From Betaproteobacteria bacterium (GTDB lineage: Bacteria > Pseudomonadota > Gammaproteobacteria > Burkholderiales > Rhodocyclaceae): DNA of 48,399 nt. Made by a program: the position numbers and the translations under genes. The notes below the pieces were generated by a model. It made no database searches and had not been told where the DNA came from. It saw nothing but the letters and a program-made list of their open reading frames with translations. This document shows, piece by piece, positions 8,327-18,714 of this stretch (positions are counted from its first letter, which is position 1; every line of letters starts with the position of its first letter). Location: NCBI GenBank assembly GCA_009781085.1, contig WQYV01000009.1:1-48399 (forward strand). The letters are read 5' to 3'.

Positions 8327-9064
8327 TCAATGTGACGACAACTGCGCCTTATGGCCTTTGGCCTTCAGGCGAGCCACAACCCGCTCGCCCTCGCTTTGGG
8401 ACAGCGGACCGATGCGAACCCGCGTCACTTTGCCAAACTTTTCAGCGTAAGCGGTGAAGCCCTGTTTTTTTAATTCTTCTACCTGTTTAGTAGCCCCGTC
8501 TGCCTTATTGAAGGCTCCAACCTGAATGAAGACTTGGCTTTGAGCCTTGCCCGCTTTTCCGCCTTGATCCGCCCCCTTTGCTGGAGGATTGTCATTGAGC
8601 AAGGCAAGCGCCCGTGCGGCCTCAGTTTCCTTTTCGGTAGCACCCGGACGGGACGGCAATTTTTCCTGCCGGGTTTCCCCGGATGGCTGTGCAACAGGCG
8701 GGGCCGGGGCGGGTTTTCCCGCCATGGATTGTTCTGGAGTGGGTTGAACCAGGGGCGGGGACGATTGTTCAGCAAGCATCTCGGCAGCACCTGAAACCGC
8801 ATCCGGCTCTATGTCGTCCGTGGCGGATTCAGCATCGTTTTCAAGCGGTACGGCCTGAGCCTGGTGCAATTCGGGCTCACCGCGTTCGGGAATGGAAACC
8901 TGTATTGGCCCAGTACCCGATTCGTCGTTATCCCCCATCGCCGGTCCCAGCAGCAGCAACGCGATCACTGCCAGCAAGGCCAAGACTGTCGCCCCTACAA
9001 GGCGGCGGCGCGCCCGTTTCTTGTTTTCGAGGTCATCCATGTCGTTTGCCGGAAAATCGCTCAC
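8327..9064 (-). CDS. dedD: SPOR-domain cell division protein, DedD-like
   Basis: A 245-residue bitopic protein. A short cytoplasmic N terminus rich in Lys/Arg (DLENKKRARRRLVG) precedes one membrane helix near residues 22-44 (ATVLALLAVIALLLLGPAMG). A long Pro/Ala/Glu-rich linker leads to a C-terminal SPOR domain (VFIQVGAFNKADGATKQVEE ... VTRVRIGPLSQSEGERV). SPOR domains bind denuded septal peptidoglycan, so this protein likely helps constriction. The start is GTG at 9064 with AGGGGG six bases before it. It lies between folC and cvpA, the conserved position for dedD. Confidence 0.9.
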   Translation of the reverse strand: MSDFPANDMDDLENKKRARRRLVGATVLALLAVIALLLLGPAMGDNDESGTGPIQVSIPERGEPELHQAQAVPLENDAESATDDIEPDAVSGAAEMLAEQSSPPLVQPTPEQSMAGKPAPAPPVAQPSGETRQEKLPSRPGATEKETEAARALALLNDNPPAKGADQGGKAGKAQSQVFIQVGAFNKADGATKQVEELKKQGFTAYAEKFGKVTRVRIGPLSQSEGERVVARLKAKGHKAQLSSH

Positions 9065-9092
9065 CTTGAACCCCCTATTGGCGCATCACGCA

Positions 9093-10423
9093 TTAACGGC
9101 GGGCCTGGATTGCCGCCAACACATCAGCCACGGTCAGAAAGGAACCAAACGTCACAATTCTATCATCGACCGCCGCACGTTCCTGCGCTTGCGCAAATGC
9201 ATCGGCAGGTGTTGCAAAACTTCCTACGATTTTGTTCATCTCCACTCCTGCCGTGCGCAGATGTTCAATCAGCGCCTCAGCACCGAGCCCCCTAGAGCCG
9301 GACAGGGTACAAGGCAACCAATGGTCGACGCACGAGCCCATGCTCTGCACCACGCCTTCCACGTCCTTATCGGCGAGCATGCCGAAAACCGCCCAGGTTT
9401 CAGGGGCAAAACCGAGCTCACTGAGGTTTTCGGCCAGCACGTCCGCTGCTTGCGGGTTATGAGCCACATCGAACACCACTTGAGGACGCCCCGGCAACAC
9501 CTGGAAGCGCCCGGTAGTTCAACCTGCATCAAGCCCTGCCGGATTGCCTGCATAGACACTGGAATACGTTCCCGCAGAGCATCGAGCGCTGTCATCACTG
9601 AGGCAGCATTGAAAAGCTGGTTTGCACCGCGTAAGGCCGGATAGGCCAGCCCGCCACGATTTATTAAGGTATTGTTACGGTGCGCGGACAACAGCGTCTC
9701 GCTACGCCAGTAACTCCATTGCTGGCGGTTGCCTTTGAAACCAAAATCATGTCCAGAAACCCAGAGCTCCGCGCCAATCGCCCGCGCGTATTCGACAAGG
9801 CTTTGCGGCGGTTGCGGGTCGCCACAAATTGCCGGGCGCTTAGCACGGAAAATACCCGCTTTCTCGAAACCGATGGCCTAGCGTGTATCACCGAGATAAC
9901 CCATATGATCCAGCGCCACGCTAGAGATGATCGCGCAGTCGGCATCGATGACGTTGACCGCGTCGAGCCGTCCGCCCAGCCCGACTTCGAGAATGATGAC
10001 ATCGAGCCGCGCCATGCAGAACACCTTCCAGGCCGCTAGCGTACCATGCTCGAAATAGGTCAGCGGCACATCGCCGTGCACCGTTTTAACGTCGGCAAAA
10101 GCGGCTGCCAGTATTTCGTCAGCAACCTCGACGCCATCGATGCGTACACGTTCGTTGTAGCGAAACAGGTGGGGTGAGGTGTAGCAACCCACGTGATAGC
10201 CTTCGGCACGCAGGACGGCTTCGAGCATGGCGCAGGTAGAACCCTTGCCGTTTGTGCCACCCACGGTAATCACTACCGCATCGGTACTGGAGCCAAGCGC
10301 GGTAAGCACCTTCGAGACACGTTCCAGCCCGAGGCAAACAGATGCGCCATGCCGCGCTTCCAACAATTCGAGCCAACCGGCCAACGTCGTCGGCAGCAAT
10401 CCGTGGCCGCGCAAATCAGGCAT
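9093..10423 (-). pseudogene. folC: Dihydrofolate synthase/folylpolyglutamate synthase, disrupted by a nonsense codon and a frameshift
   Basis: The gene would encode the bifunctional FolC that joins glutamate to dihydropteroate and extends folate polyglutamates. Its three parts are all recognisable: an N-terminal Mur-ligase-type ATP site (ITVGGTNGKGSTCAMLE), a middle segment (SSVALDHMGYLGDTR), and a C-terminal domain (VVFDVAHNPQAADVLAENL). Two lesions break it. A TAG at 9878-9880 stands where the family normally has Glu (GDTR-E-AIGFEKAGI), one base from GAG. A one-base loss near 9507-9513 shifts the frame between VELPG and the FQVLPGRPQ continuation. The start ATG at 10423 overlaps the accD stop region (ATGCCTGA), implying coupling to accD. 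Real decay or sequencing error are both possible; the rest of the gene is well preserved. Confidence 0.9.
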
Positions 10424-11288
10424 GGACAGCCGGCTGCCGATTGAGCAGGTTGATGAGTTCAGCCAAGCGACCCCGCAACTGCCGACGATCAACGATCATG
10501 TCGATAGCACCCTTCTTAAGCAGGAACTCAGAACGTTGAAAACCTTCCGGCAACTTTTCGCGCACGGTCTGTTCAATCACTCGCGGCCCGGCAAAACCGA
10601 TTAGCGCACCCGGTTCTGCAATCACCACATCGCCCATAAAGGCAAAACTCGCCGACACCCCGCCCATTGTCGGGTCAGTCAGCACAGTGATGAACGGCAA
10701 CCCGCGCTGGCCGAGCTGGGTGATTGCCGCCGTAGTTTTGGCCATCTGCATCAGCGAGAACAAACCTTCCTGCATCCTCGCCCCGCCGGAAGCCGTAATA
10801 CAAATGAACGGCAGATGCTGGTCGAGCGCAATGCGGATGCCCCGCACGAAACGTTCCCCCACCACCGAACCCATCGAACCACCAAGAAAATCGAATTCAA
10901 AACAAGCCACGACCAACGGCACACCAAGTACCGTACCTTGCATGACCAACATCGCCTCAGTTTCGCTCGTCCCACTTGCCGCCGCTGTCAGGCGTTCCGT
11001 ATATTTGCGCGAATCCTTGAACTTGAGCGGATCGACAGAGGTAACTTCATTGCCGATTTCGTGACGGCCCTCGGCATCAAGCAGCAGATCGAGCCGGATG
11101 CGCGCATAGACACGCAGGTGGTGCCCGCACTTGGGGCAGACGTGCAGGTTGCTCTCAAGGTCGGAGTGATAAAGCACCGCCTCGCAGGCCGGACATTTGT
11201 TCCATAACCCCTCGGGGATCGACTTGTTACGTACCGCACCTTCATCGCGCTTGATCCGGGGTGGGAGCAGTTTTTGCAGCCAACTCAT
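10416..11288 (-). CDS. accD: Acetyl-CoA carboxylase carboxyltransferase beta subunit
   Basis: A 290-residue AccD, which with AccA transfers the carboxyl group from biotin-carrier protein to acetyl-CoA to give malonyl-CoA. The N-terminal four-cysteine zinc ribbon is complete at C32, C35, C51 and C54 (CPAC...CPKC). The carboxyltransferase core shows [20 protein letters not shown]-type sequence (here [12 protein letters not shown]) and the oxyanion-hole region [12 protein letters not shown]. The start overlaps the trpA stop as ATGA, and its end overlaps the folC start, so trpA-accD-folC are likely translationally coupled. The trpFBA-accD-folC order is common in beta- and gammaproteobacteria. Confidence 0.98.
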   Translation of the reverse strand: MSWLQKLLPPRIKRDEGAVRNKSIPEGLWNKCPACEAVLYHSDLESNLHVCPKCGHHLRVYARIRLDLLLDAEGRHEIGNEVTSVDPLKFKDSRKYTERLTAAASGTSETEAMLVMQGTVLGVPLVVACFEFDFLGGSMGSVVGERFVRGIRIALDQHLPFICITASGGARMQEGLFSLMQMAKTTAAITQLGQRGLPFITVLTDPTMGGVSASFAFMGDVVIAEPGALIGFAGPRVIEQTVREKLPEGFQRSEFLLKKGAIDMIVDRRQLRGRLAELINLLNRQPAVHA

Positions 11289-12100
11289 AAATGTGCTCCG
11301 GCAAGTTCATCGAGCGCAACACGAACCCCGCGCACGAATGTTTCAATATTGTCACAAACCCGCTCACGCGAGCCCTCTTCAATTTCCTGGACGATGCGGC
11401 TGCCGATCACCACCGCGTCAGCTACTGTACCGATTCTTTTCGCAACTTCAGCATCACGTATACCAAAACCAACCCCCACCGGCATCCCCGCTACGGCGCG
11501 GATGCGCGGAATTCGGCTGGCAACTTCGTCGAAGTCAAGGCGCGCCGCGCCAGTCACGCCCTTGAGGGAAACATAATAAAGATAGCCACTGCCCGCCTGT
11601 GCAACATCGCGGAAACGCTGGTCGGAAGAAGTCGGCGCAAGCAGGAAAATCTGATCGAGCCCTGCAACTCGCAAACATGAGGTAAATTCCACGCATTCTT
11701 CAGGCGGATAATCGATCACCAGCACGCCGTCAACGCCCACCTGCTTAGCAACATCGACAAAAACGGCAGACCCCATCGCCTCGATGGGATTGGCGTAACC
11801 CATCAGTACAACTGGGGTGGTTGCGTTTTCCGCACGGAAGGTGCGAATGATGTCGAACACGCGGGCAAGGCTCATGCCTTTGGCTAATGCCCGTTCCGAA
11901 GAACGTTGGATGATTGGCCCATCGGCCATCGGGTCAGAAAACGGTACGCCGAGTTCAATAATGTCGGCTCCGCCCGCAACGAGCGAGCGCATCAGCGGCA
12001 CGGTCGATTCACCGTCAGGGTCGCCCGCAGTAATGAAAGTAATCAGCGCCTTACGCCCTTCGGCTTGCAACTGCTGGAAAGTAGTCTGAATTCTGGACAT
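11285..12100 (-). CDS. trpA: Tryptophan synthase alpha chain
   Basis: A 271-residue TIM-barrel alpha subunit that cleaves indole-3-glycerol phosphate and channels indole to TrpB. The catalytic residues stand at their usual positions: Glu49 in [13 protein letters not shown] and Asp60 in PMADGP. The N-terminal [11 protein letters not shown] and the phosphate-binding [10 protein letters not shown] segment are also present. It follows trpB after 21 bases, and its stop overlaps the accD start. Confidence 0.98.
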   Translation of the reverse strand: MSRIQTTFQQLQAEGRKALITFITAGDPDGESTVPLMRSLVAGGADIIELGVPFSDPMADGPIIQRSSERALAKGMSLARVFDIIRTFRAENATTPVVLMGYANPIEAMGSAVFVDVAKQVGVDGVLVIDYPPEECVEFTSCLRVAGLDQIFLLAPTSSDQRFRDVAQAGSGYLYYVSLKGVTGAARLDFDEVASRIPRIRAVAGMPVGVGFGIRDAEVAKRIGTVADAVVIGSRIVQEIEEGSRERVCDNIETFVRGVRVALDELAGAHL

Positions 12101-12121
12101 AAAATCCTGTTTGCAGGAAGT

Positions 12122-13336
12122 TCAAAACCGGATGCCCGAACGTTCGGCTACGGTATGCATATCTTTGTCGCCGCGCCCGGAAAGGCAAACCAGCAGGAAT
12201 TTGTCGCGAGCAAGCGTAGGTGCGACTTTCATGGCTTGCGCCAGGGCATGTGAGGACTCCAGCGCCGGGATGATGCCCTCGAAACGGCAAAGCGCATGAA
12301 ACGCATCGATCGCCTCGTCATCGGTCACGGCCACGTATTCGGCACGGCCACTATCCTTGAGCCACGCATGTTCCGGCCCCACGCCCGGATAATCAAGTCC
12401 CGCGGAAATGGAATGGGTTTCAATGATCTGCCCGCTTTCGTCTTGCATCAGGTAAGTGCGGTTGCCATGCAGGACACCGACCTTGGCATTGGTCGTGAGC
12501 GGTGCTGCATGGCGTCCCGTTTCGACCCCCTCCCCAGCCGCCTCGACACCAATCAAGCGCACATCATCAAAGGGGATGTAGGGATGGAAAATGCCTATTG
12601 CGTTGGAGCCCCCCCCCACGCAAGCAACCACCATGTCCGGCTGGCGTCCGAAAGTTTCCGTCATCTGCGTCAGGCACTCCTTACCAACCACCGTCTGGAA
12701 ATCGCGTACCATCATCGGGTAAGGATGCGGGCCTGCCACCGTGCCGATGATATAGAAAGTATCGGAAACATTCGTCACCCAATCGCGCATGGCCTCATTA
12801 AGCGCATCCTTGAGCGTCTTCGAGCCAGATTCTACTGGAACCACGGTTGCCCCCAGAAGCTTCATGCGATAAACATTGGCTGCCTGCCGCTTCACGTCCT
12901 CAGTGCCCATATAGACCACACACTTGAAACCATAACGAGCCGCCACGGCAGCCGTAGCCACGCCATGTTGCCCCGCGCCGGTTTCGGCAATCACCCTGGG
13001 CTTGCCCATACGTTTTGCCAGAAGCGCCTGTCCAATGCAGTTGTTGACTTTGTGCGCGCCCGTGTGGTTGAGGTCTTCACGTTTCAGGAGGATCTGCGCC
13101 CCACCCAGATTCTCGGAAAGCCGCTGGGCGTGATAAATTGGGCTTGGCCGCCCAACGTAATAGCGAAGTTCATATTCAAATTCGGCAGTAAAAGCCGCAT
13201 CCTTGCAGCATGCCTCATAGGCTACGCGCAATTCTTCCAGCGCAGGCATGAGCGTCTCGGCGACGAAAATACCGCCATACGAGCCGAAATGCCCGCGTGC
13301 GTCGGGAAGTAAATATTGTTTTTGCATATCAACCAT
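12122..13336 (-). CDS. trpB: Tryptophan synthase beta chain
   Basis: A 404-residue PLP enzyme that condenses indole with serine. The PLP lysine is K96 in HTGAHKVNN, the phosphate-binding glycine loop is [10 protein letters not shown], and the C-terminal [12 protein letters not shown] is typical. Start choice: ATG at 13336 overlaps the trpF stop (ATGGTTGA) and has AGGAG 12 bases upstream; ATG at 13327 is an alternative that would drop three residues. The tight trpF-trpB-trpA spacing points to one operon. Confidence 0.98.
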   Translation of the reverse strand: MVDMQKQYLLPDARGHFGSYGGIFVAETLMPALEELRVAYEACCKDAAFTAEFEYELRYYVGRPSPIYHAQRLSENLGGAQILLKREDLNHTGAHKVNNCIGQALLAKRMGKPRVIAETGAGQHGVATAAVAARYGFKCVVYMGTEDVKRQAANVYRMKLLGATVVPVESGSKTLKDALNEAMRDWVTNVSDTFYIIGTVAGPHPYPMMVRDFQTVVGKECLTQMTETFGRQPDMVVACVGGGSNAIGIFHPYIPFDDVRLIGVEAAGEGVETGRHAAPLTTNAKVGVLHGNRTYLMQDESGQIIETHSISAGLDYPGVGPEHAWLKDSGRAEYVAVTDDEAIDAFHALCRFEGIIPALESSHALAQAMKVAPTLARDKFLLVCLSGRGDKDMHTVAERSGIRF

Positions 13337-13976
13337 CAGCGCTGCGAACTCCTGCGATAAACGCGACGATCTTTGCCGCGTCCTTGATTCCCTTTGTTAC
13401 TTCCACCCCGCTCGACACATCGACCGCCCAAGGCCGCAGCCTGCGGACGGCCTCGCCCACGTTGCCGGGGCTGAGCCCTCCCGAAAGCACGATCGGGCGC
13501 CCTATTCCCGAAGGGACCAACGACCAGTCGAACGCCCTGCCGCTGCCACCATACCCATCGACGAAAGCGTCGAGCAGCAAACCGCAGGCACCAGGATGGG
13601 AAATAGAGGATTTTAGCAGATCAACTCCCGGGTGCATCCGAACCGCTTTGATCCAGGGCAAACGACAATCCGTGCCAGGGATTGCAGACAAGGCCGCGCA
13701 CCGGGCGTCGCTCTCGTCGCCGTGGAACTGGAGCCATTGTAAGGGCACGCGGCGCAATGCCTCGGCCACGAATTCAGCCTGCGGGTCAACGAACAACCCC
13801 ACTGCCGTAACAAAAGGTGGTAACAAGCTGGCTAATTCAGCAGCCTGGTCGAACGAAATATTGCGCGGGCTGGGCGGGTAAAACACGAAACCGACCGCAT
13901 CAACCCCTGCCTCAGCCGCCGCGATAACATCCTGTGACCGGGTGAGGCCGCAAATTTTGATCCGGGTATGCAACAT
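13329..13976 (-). CDS. trpF: Phosphoribosylanthranilate isomerase
   Basis: A 215-residue TIM barrel for the Amadori rearrangement step of tryptophan synthesis. The N-terminal motif [12 protein letters not shown] supplies the catalytic Cys, and the later Asp region and phosphate-binding part ([14 protein letters not shown]) are intact. It begins at the base directly after the truA stop in this compact block, and its own stop overlaps the trpB start. The truA-trpF-trpB-trpA order is common in betaproteobacteria. Confidence 0.97.
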   Translation of the reverse strand: MLHTRIKICGLTRSQDVIAAAEAGVDAVGFVFYPPSPRNISFDQAAELASLLPPFVTAVGLFVDPQAEFVAEALRRVPLQWLQFHGDESDARCAALSAIPGTDCRLPWIKAVRMHPGVDLLKSSISHPGACGLLLDAFVDGYGGSGRAFDWSLVPSGIGRPIVLSGGLSPGNVGEAVRRLRPWAVDVSSGVEVTKGIKDAAKIVAFIAGVRSADG

Positions 13977-14771
13977 TCAGGCCACGACAAAATAAGGTTT
14001 CGTCATGATACGCCCACCTTCCGGCAACGGCCAGTGCGGCGGGTACGACACCCCGCAGAGGTAAAGGCCATCCGGGGCAAAAGTCGGCGCACCCTTTGCC
14101 CGCTCGCGAACTGCAAGTAGTTCGCCGACCCATTGCGGTGTCCGCTCGCCCTTACCAACCATCACTAATGCGCCGACAAGGTTGCGCACCATATGATGTA
14201 AAAAACCATTGGCACTAAAGTCGAACGTGATGAGGCTGCCTTCTCGCGCCACGCGAGCCTCAGACATGACTCGTATAGGTGTTTTGGCCTGACAGGATGT
14301 GGCTCGGAAGGAAGAAAAATCATGCTCACCGCACAATTGCGCGGCGGCGGCAGCCATTTTTTCCACATCGAGTGCCAGATGGAACCAGCCTACCCTCCCG
14401 GCCAATACCGCCGGCCTCACTGGTGCGTCATAAAGCAGGTAACGGTAACTGCGTGCATAGGCAAGGTAGCGGGCATGAAAATCCCCGTCGACCTCCACCG
14501 CCCAACGAATCGCCACGTCTGGCGGCAACCAGGTATTTGTTCCCCGAACCCAGGCTGGCATGGGACGATATGCCCCAGTATCGAAATGCGCGACTTGGGC
14601 GGTAGCATGCACACCGGTATCGGTACGTCCGGCAACGTGCAACCTGACGGGCTCACCGGCAATAATTCCGAGCGCACGCTCGGTGGCATCCTGTACCGTG
14701 CGCCCGTGCGGCTGGCTCTGCCAGCCTTCGAAGGCGTTGCCCGCGTATTCGATGCCAAGCGCAATCCTCAC
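13977..14771 (-). CDS. truA: tRNA pseudouridine(38-40) synthase
   Basis: A 264-residue TruA that isomerises uridines 38-40 in the anticodon arm. The catalytic aspartate is in AGRTDTGVHA (residue 51 with my start), and SSFRATSCQAKTPIR and FLHHMVRNLVGAL are family landmarks. The ORF track starts at 14801, but those extra residues overlap the upstream gene. GTG at 14771 gives the expected MRIALGIEYAG start and overlaps the upstream stop as GTGA. Confidence 0.96.
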   Translation of the reverse strand: MRIALGIEYAGNAFEGWQSQPHGRTVQDATERALGIIAGEPVRLHVAGRTDTGVHATAQVAHFDTGAYRPMPAWVRGTNTWLPPDVAIRWAVEVDGDFHARYLAYARSYRYLLYDAPVRPAVLAGRVGWFHLALDVEKMAAAAAQLCGEHDFSSFRATSCQAKTPIRVMSEARVAREGSLITFDFSANGFLHHMVRNLVGALVMVGKGERTPQWVGELLAVRERAKGAPTFAPDGLYLCGVSYPPHWPLPEGGRIMTKPYFVVA

Positions 14772-15388
14772 CGCAACCACCAAAACGCCAGGAAAATGCA
14801 TACCATGGCCGGTAAAGCAATGTCCTTGAAACTCAGATGTTCACGCATCAAATGCACGGCCTCGATACCGTTAGCGGCTGGTGGGTTCAACCAAGCCCTC
14901 CAATCCCGCCAGTGTCCGTCACCGCGTGCGGCGCTGACATGGCGCAGCACAAGGAGTAGGCGCAAAGCAATACGTTCCGCCGGTAGGCCGAAGACCCTAC
15001 ATGGACGGGCAAGCGCATAAAGTCCGCTCACCAGGCGATCCGTCGGCATACGCCCAACCAAGACTGCCACCCAGCACACCAGCGCCACCAAACGGCCAGC
15101 GTGTGTCAGCGCAAACAACAGCCCCTCCCGGCTGGGACCTGCACGCGGCCAATCCATGAAAACCGCTTCCCCTGGCGTAAACCACGCGAACAGCACCAAG
15201 ATAGCCAGCAGGAAGACGCGAACCCTGGCAAGCAGTTGCATACACTGAACCCGTGCACAGGCAAGCGCCACGGTCAAACTCGCGGCAGTCAATGCGACAA
15301 GGCTCCAGCCTTCAGCTTGCTGTACGAAAAGAGCCACCACCACCCACAGGAAAAGAATAGAACCCGCATGCATAAAGAGACGCCGCAC
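14768..15388 (-). CDS. EcfT/CbiQ-like integral membrane protein
   Basis: A 206-residue membrane protein with four or five hydrophobic segments (AGSILFLWVVVALFVQQ, LVALTAASLTVALACARV, VFLLAILVLFAWFTPGEA, ALTHAGRLVALVCWVAVLVG) and a short C-terminal one. The pattern, including AGR in the middle and a basic cytoplasmic stretch (RIALRLLLVLRHV), resembles the transmembrane T subunit of energy-coupling-factor transporters. No ATPase or S subunit is nearby, so a transport role is unproven. A small membrane gene between fimV and truA is usual in betaproteobacteria. Its stop overlaps the truA start. Confidence 0.6.
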   Translation of the reverse strand: MRRLFMHAGSILFLWVVVALFVQQAEGWSLVALTAASLTVALACARVQCMQLLARVRVFLLAILVLFAWFTPGEAVFMDWPRAGPSREGLLFALTHAGRLVALVCWVAVLVGRMPTDRLVSGLYALARPCRVFGLPAERIALRLLLVLRHVSAARGDGHWRDWRAWLNPPAANGIEAVHLMREHLSFKDIALPAMVCIFLAFWWLR

Positions 15389-15430
15389 GGGACAAACCCG
15401 GCGGCGGCAAAATAATCAATGAAAACCCGC

Positions 15431-18400
15431 TTAACCCAAATTGGCAATCAATGCTTTGGCTTCTGCCTTCTGTGCGGCATTACCCTGAGCGGCAACCTCG
15501 CGAAGCAACTCCAGCGCCCCTTCGTTGTCGCCCATATCCCTATAGGCCAGCGCCAATTCGAGCTTGGTATCGATTTCCCCTGCGTTCAGCACATCGGGGT
15601 CGCCGGCAAGTATAGATGGCTGCTTGCCTTTGCGATCCTTTGGAGCAATAGAATCCATAGCAGCAGTGCTCGATTTGAGGTCGAGGTCGAGGTCGAGATC
15701 AAAATCAAGCGACTTCGGATCGAAGCCAGTTTTTTCAAGATCCATCGCCACTTCATCGTCATGCGCATCACCGTCCCGCACGGATGGCGACACAACAGTC
15801 TTTGTCGTGCCATCGGGGACACCCTGGCTTTGCGCAGGCACATCAAAATCGAGCGGCCCAGCCAAGTCATTGTTCGTGACCTTGGACAAGGGTGCCTTGA
15901 TGCCAGCTTTCCTGGAAACCGTAACCGTAGGGGCGCCTGATTGTTTGGATTGCCTAGGTTGCCTGGATACTGTGACGGAAATAGGCTGCTTGCCCGTTTC
16001 GGAAGGAACCGCCTTCGCCTTACCGAGGTCGAAGTCAATGCTGCCCGCAGCCTTCGGCGCGATTTCGACCGGCTCAAACTGAAAATCGACTTCCGTTGCA
16101 CCATCACCAGCAGACGGCTCGTCCAAAGGTTCAGGTTGCGTATACTCGTCCGAGTCCGTAGGGGCTAGCTGCGTCGTTACCATCATGCCGCTCATCTGCC
16201 CCTGCGCTACCGTAGTTTCTTTCAGTTGGGAAGTAGCCGCTGCGGAGGGTTTCACCGCCGGCGAAGTCCCGAAATCCAGATCAGACAAAGCAGGAGAACC
16301 GGGGCTGACAGGAGCCGATGGCGTACCCATATCCAGTTTAGAGGGCTCTTCAAGGGTGGGTTCGAGCCCTGGCAATTTTGAAGCTTCACTCCCCCCCCGT
16401 TTGGACGGGCTGGCGGAGTAAAGCGGGTTGTTGGGATCGAGCCGACGACCCATTTGCGCTGCCTTCTCCCAATCCCGGCCATGACCTTCCGTGCGAGCAA
16501 GGAGTTCGGAAGCCGTAGTTTCAAACTGCGCCAAATCCTGCCTTTGAGCGTAAATTTCGAGCAGCTTAACGTAAATCGCCCCACGCTTCGGGTCAACCTT
16601 GAGCGCGTCGTTGAGGATTTCCTCTGCTTGACTGTCACGGCCATAAGCCATGTAAACATCGGCCTCAGCCACCGGGTCAACCCCTTCGTTGGTATCAATC
16701 GACAGCCCAGTCTGACTGAAATCGGTATGGATGACGCTGCTGGCAGAGGTATCCACGTTCTGTCCCCCGTTGTCCCCAAAGAACGAGGTAGTTTCATCTG
16801 GGAACATGCTGGTCGCATCCTGCGAGAGGGTATCCAACCCAATATCGGAGCGTTTATTCCGCCAAGAACGGAAACCAACGACAACAAACAAAACCGCGAC
16901 AAACAGCGCAACAGCTCCCCAGACCAGCGGATTGGTCAATATTTCCCATAGAGGGTCTTTGTACTCTTCTGAAGGCTCGTATTCTACCGGTATTGCGGCA
17001 GAAGGCTCCTTGACAGGTTCCTTCGCAGTTTCAGAACCGGCTACGACGGGTGGTTCAGCCGGAGTTGGCTCAGGAGTTGCCACTGGTGTTTCGGCTACAG
17101 GAGCAGGAGGCGGCACAGCTTCGGCCACGGGGGCAGGAGTAGGAGCGGGAGGCGGTTCGGCCGATACAGTGGCAGAGGGTTTATGTTGCGTCTGCGACTT
17201 CGCAACTTCCTGATCCCTTTTCAATCGGAGCCCTTGGATTTCCTCGAGATCCTTGATTTTTCCTTCAGCCTCTTTCAGCGCGCTCTGGGTTCTGGCAAGG
17301 TCTTCTTCCAACCTCTGCTTCCGGGCTTCATTACCTTGCCTCGTATTATTCGAGGCAATCAGCAGCCTGTCGCGATCCTGCTCGGTGGGTGGCGGAACCG
17401 CGTCAATGTTGCGTGTCCCCCCAGAGCTTCCCTCTGCGGGGCTTGCAGGACGGCCAGCAACATCCGCAGCCAACCGTGTGCGCCATTCGTTAAATTCGCG
17501 CGCATGGATACGCACTTCCTTATGTGCCTCGGCTTGGGTGCTGCCTTGTACTTCGTTAGCAGTCGGTATCTTGAGAATGGCTCCGGACTTGAGCCGGTTG
17601 ATGTTGTTGCCGACAAACGCCATCTGGTTGGCACGGTACAAGGCCATCATCATCTGGTCGAGCGTCGCATCCCCGCCGGGCATGTGGCGGCTGGCAATGG
17701 TCCCCAAGGTGTCGCCGGATTTGACGGTGTAATTGCCTGCCGGAGTTTCCTTTTCCCGATAGGTAGGTGTGGGGGATGGTATCGGCAACGGGGCGGCCTG
17801 AACCGGTAGCCTTTCAGGCGGTTTGGCAACTGTTTCCGGGGCGGTTTCCGGAACCGGTTCCGAACGGGGCTGATAATTTATAACAACTGGTTCATCTCCC
17901 AGATCCAGTTGCTGTGCCGGAGCCGCGGCCGGTTCTGGAACCGGTTCTGGAACCGGAGCCGGGGTTGGAACCGGAGCAGGGGCTTGTGCCTGCACGGGCG
18001 GGGTTTGAGCTGGAGGCTGCGCTGGTGGGTTTTCAACCACAAGTGGGGGAGGTGGCGGTGCCGGTTGGGCAACTACTGCAGGTTCGACGGGGGCGGGCGG
18101 ACGAATGGCCAGGTCGGGTGGGTCGAGCAGGAGATTATAGGTTCGTGCTACGCGTCCTTCGTCCCAATTCAATTGGACGATCAGGCTGGCAACGGCCTCA
18201 TTGACCGGAGTATCGGTCCTGAGCTTCAGAATGGAACGGTCGCCCCGATTTTCAACTGTGACCCGTACATTGGGCACAAAGCTGGCGTAAGGGATATTCG
18301 CCTGCATAAACAAATCGGATGGCGCAATACGAGCCGTCAGCGACTGCAATTCCTGTTGGGATGCATTGATCTGGATTTCGACATCCAGCGGTTGCCCCAG

Positions 18401-18502
18401 CTTGCTTCGGATAGTGTACTGACCAAGCCCTGCAGCCTGTGCACCAAATGGTAACAAGGAGATCGCTACCGCGATCAGGGATGTTTTAATAATCGGTCTC
18501 AT
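15431..18502 (-). CDS. fimV: FimV/HubP-family polar protein with LysM domain
   Basis: A protein of about 1023 residues of the FimV family (pole organisation, type IV pilus function, twitching). In order it has a signal peptide (TSLIAVAISLLPFGAQAAGLG), the conserved FimV N-terminal domain (YTIRSKLGQPLDVEIQIN ... YASFVPNVRVTVENRG), a Pro/Ala-rich linker, a LysM domain near residues 255-310 (YTVKSGDTLGTIASRHMPGG), a coiled coil, one membrane helix (LVWGAVALFVAVLFVVVGF), a long acidic cytoplasmic region and a C-terminal TPR-like FimV motif (LELALAYRDMGDNEGALELL). The track begins at a TTG (18514). I prefer ATG at 18502, which has GAGG six bases upstream. It sits between asd and the EcfT-like gene, the usual betaproteobacterial place. 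Confidence 0.94.
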   Translation of the reverse strand: MRPIIKTSLIAVAISLLPFGAQAAGLGQYTIRSKLGQPLDVEIQINASQQELQSLTARIAPSDLFMQANIPYASFVPNVRVTVENRGDRSILKLRTDTPVNEAVASLIVQLNWDEGRVARTYNLLLDPPDLAIRPPAPVEPAVVAQPAPPPPPLVVENPPAQPPAQTPPVQAQAPAPVPTPAPVPEPVPEPAAAPAQQLDLGDEPVVINYQPRSEPVPETAPETVAKPPERLPVQAAPLPIPSPTPTYREKETPAGNYTVKSGDTLGTIASRHMPGGDATLDQMMMALYRANQMAFVGNNINRLKSGAILKIPTANEVQGSTQAEAHKEVRIHAREFNEWRTRLAADVAGRPASPAEGSSGGTRNIDAVPPPTEQDRDRLLIASNNTRQGNEARKQRLEEDLARTQSALKEAEGKIKDLEEIQGLRLKRDQEVAKSQTQHKPSATVSAEPPPAPTPAPVAEAVPPPAPVAETPVATPEPTPAEPPVVAGSETAKEPVKEPSAAIPVEYEPSEEYKDPLWEILTNPLVWGAVALFVAVLFVVVGFRSWRNKRSDIGLDTLSQDATSMFPDETTSFFGDNGGQNVDTSASSVIHTDFSQTGLSIDTNEGVDPVAEADVYMAYGRDSQAEEILNDALKVDPKRGAIYVKLLEIYAQRQDLAQFETTASELLARTEGHGRDWEKAAQMGRRLDPNNPLYSASPSKRGGSEASKLPGLEPTLEEPSKLDMGTPSAPVSPGSPALSDLDFGTSPAVKPSAAATSQLKETTVAQGQMSGMMVTTQLAPTDSDEYTQPEPLDEPSAGDGATEVDFQFEPVEIAPKAAGSIDFDLGKAKAVPSETGKQPISVTVSRQPRQSKQSGAPTVTVSRKAGIKAPLSKVTNNDLAGPLDFDVPAQSQGVPDGTTKTVVSPSVRDGDAHDDEVAMDLEKTGFDPKSLDFDLDLDLDLKSSTAAMDSIAPKDRKGKQPSILAGDPDVLNAGEIDTKLELALAYRDMGDNEGALELLREVAAQGNAAQKAEAKALIANLG

Positions 18503-18714
18503 CGCCATCCTCAAACCTGCTTCCCTTCATCCACCAAACAAAGGGCGATATATCATGGAATTGACGCCGCAACCCATCATTAACTTGAGATACTTGCAGC
18601 AACCGTTTCAGACTAAAAGAGAATACCACCAACGCAGGCGCGAAGAATACTTGTAGTAAAAAGATTTTCCGAATCAGCATGAACCCTCTTCATCTTAGGA
18701 CATCCCACCAAATT

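Noticed and set aside
12296-13312. 338-codon plus-strand ORF
   Set aside because: Antisense to trpB, whose motifs are complete.
18486-18680. 64-codon minus-strand ORF overlapping the fimV start
   Set aside because: It has a hydrophobic stretch but no family signal, and its tail overlaps fimV out of frame; the evidence for translation is too weak.
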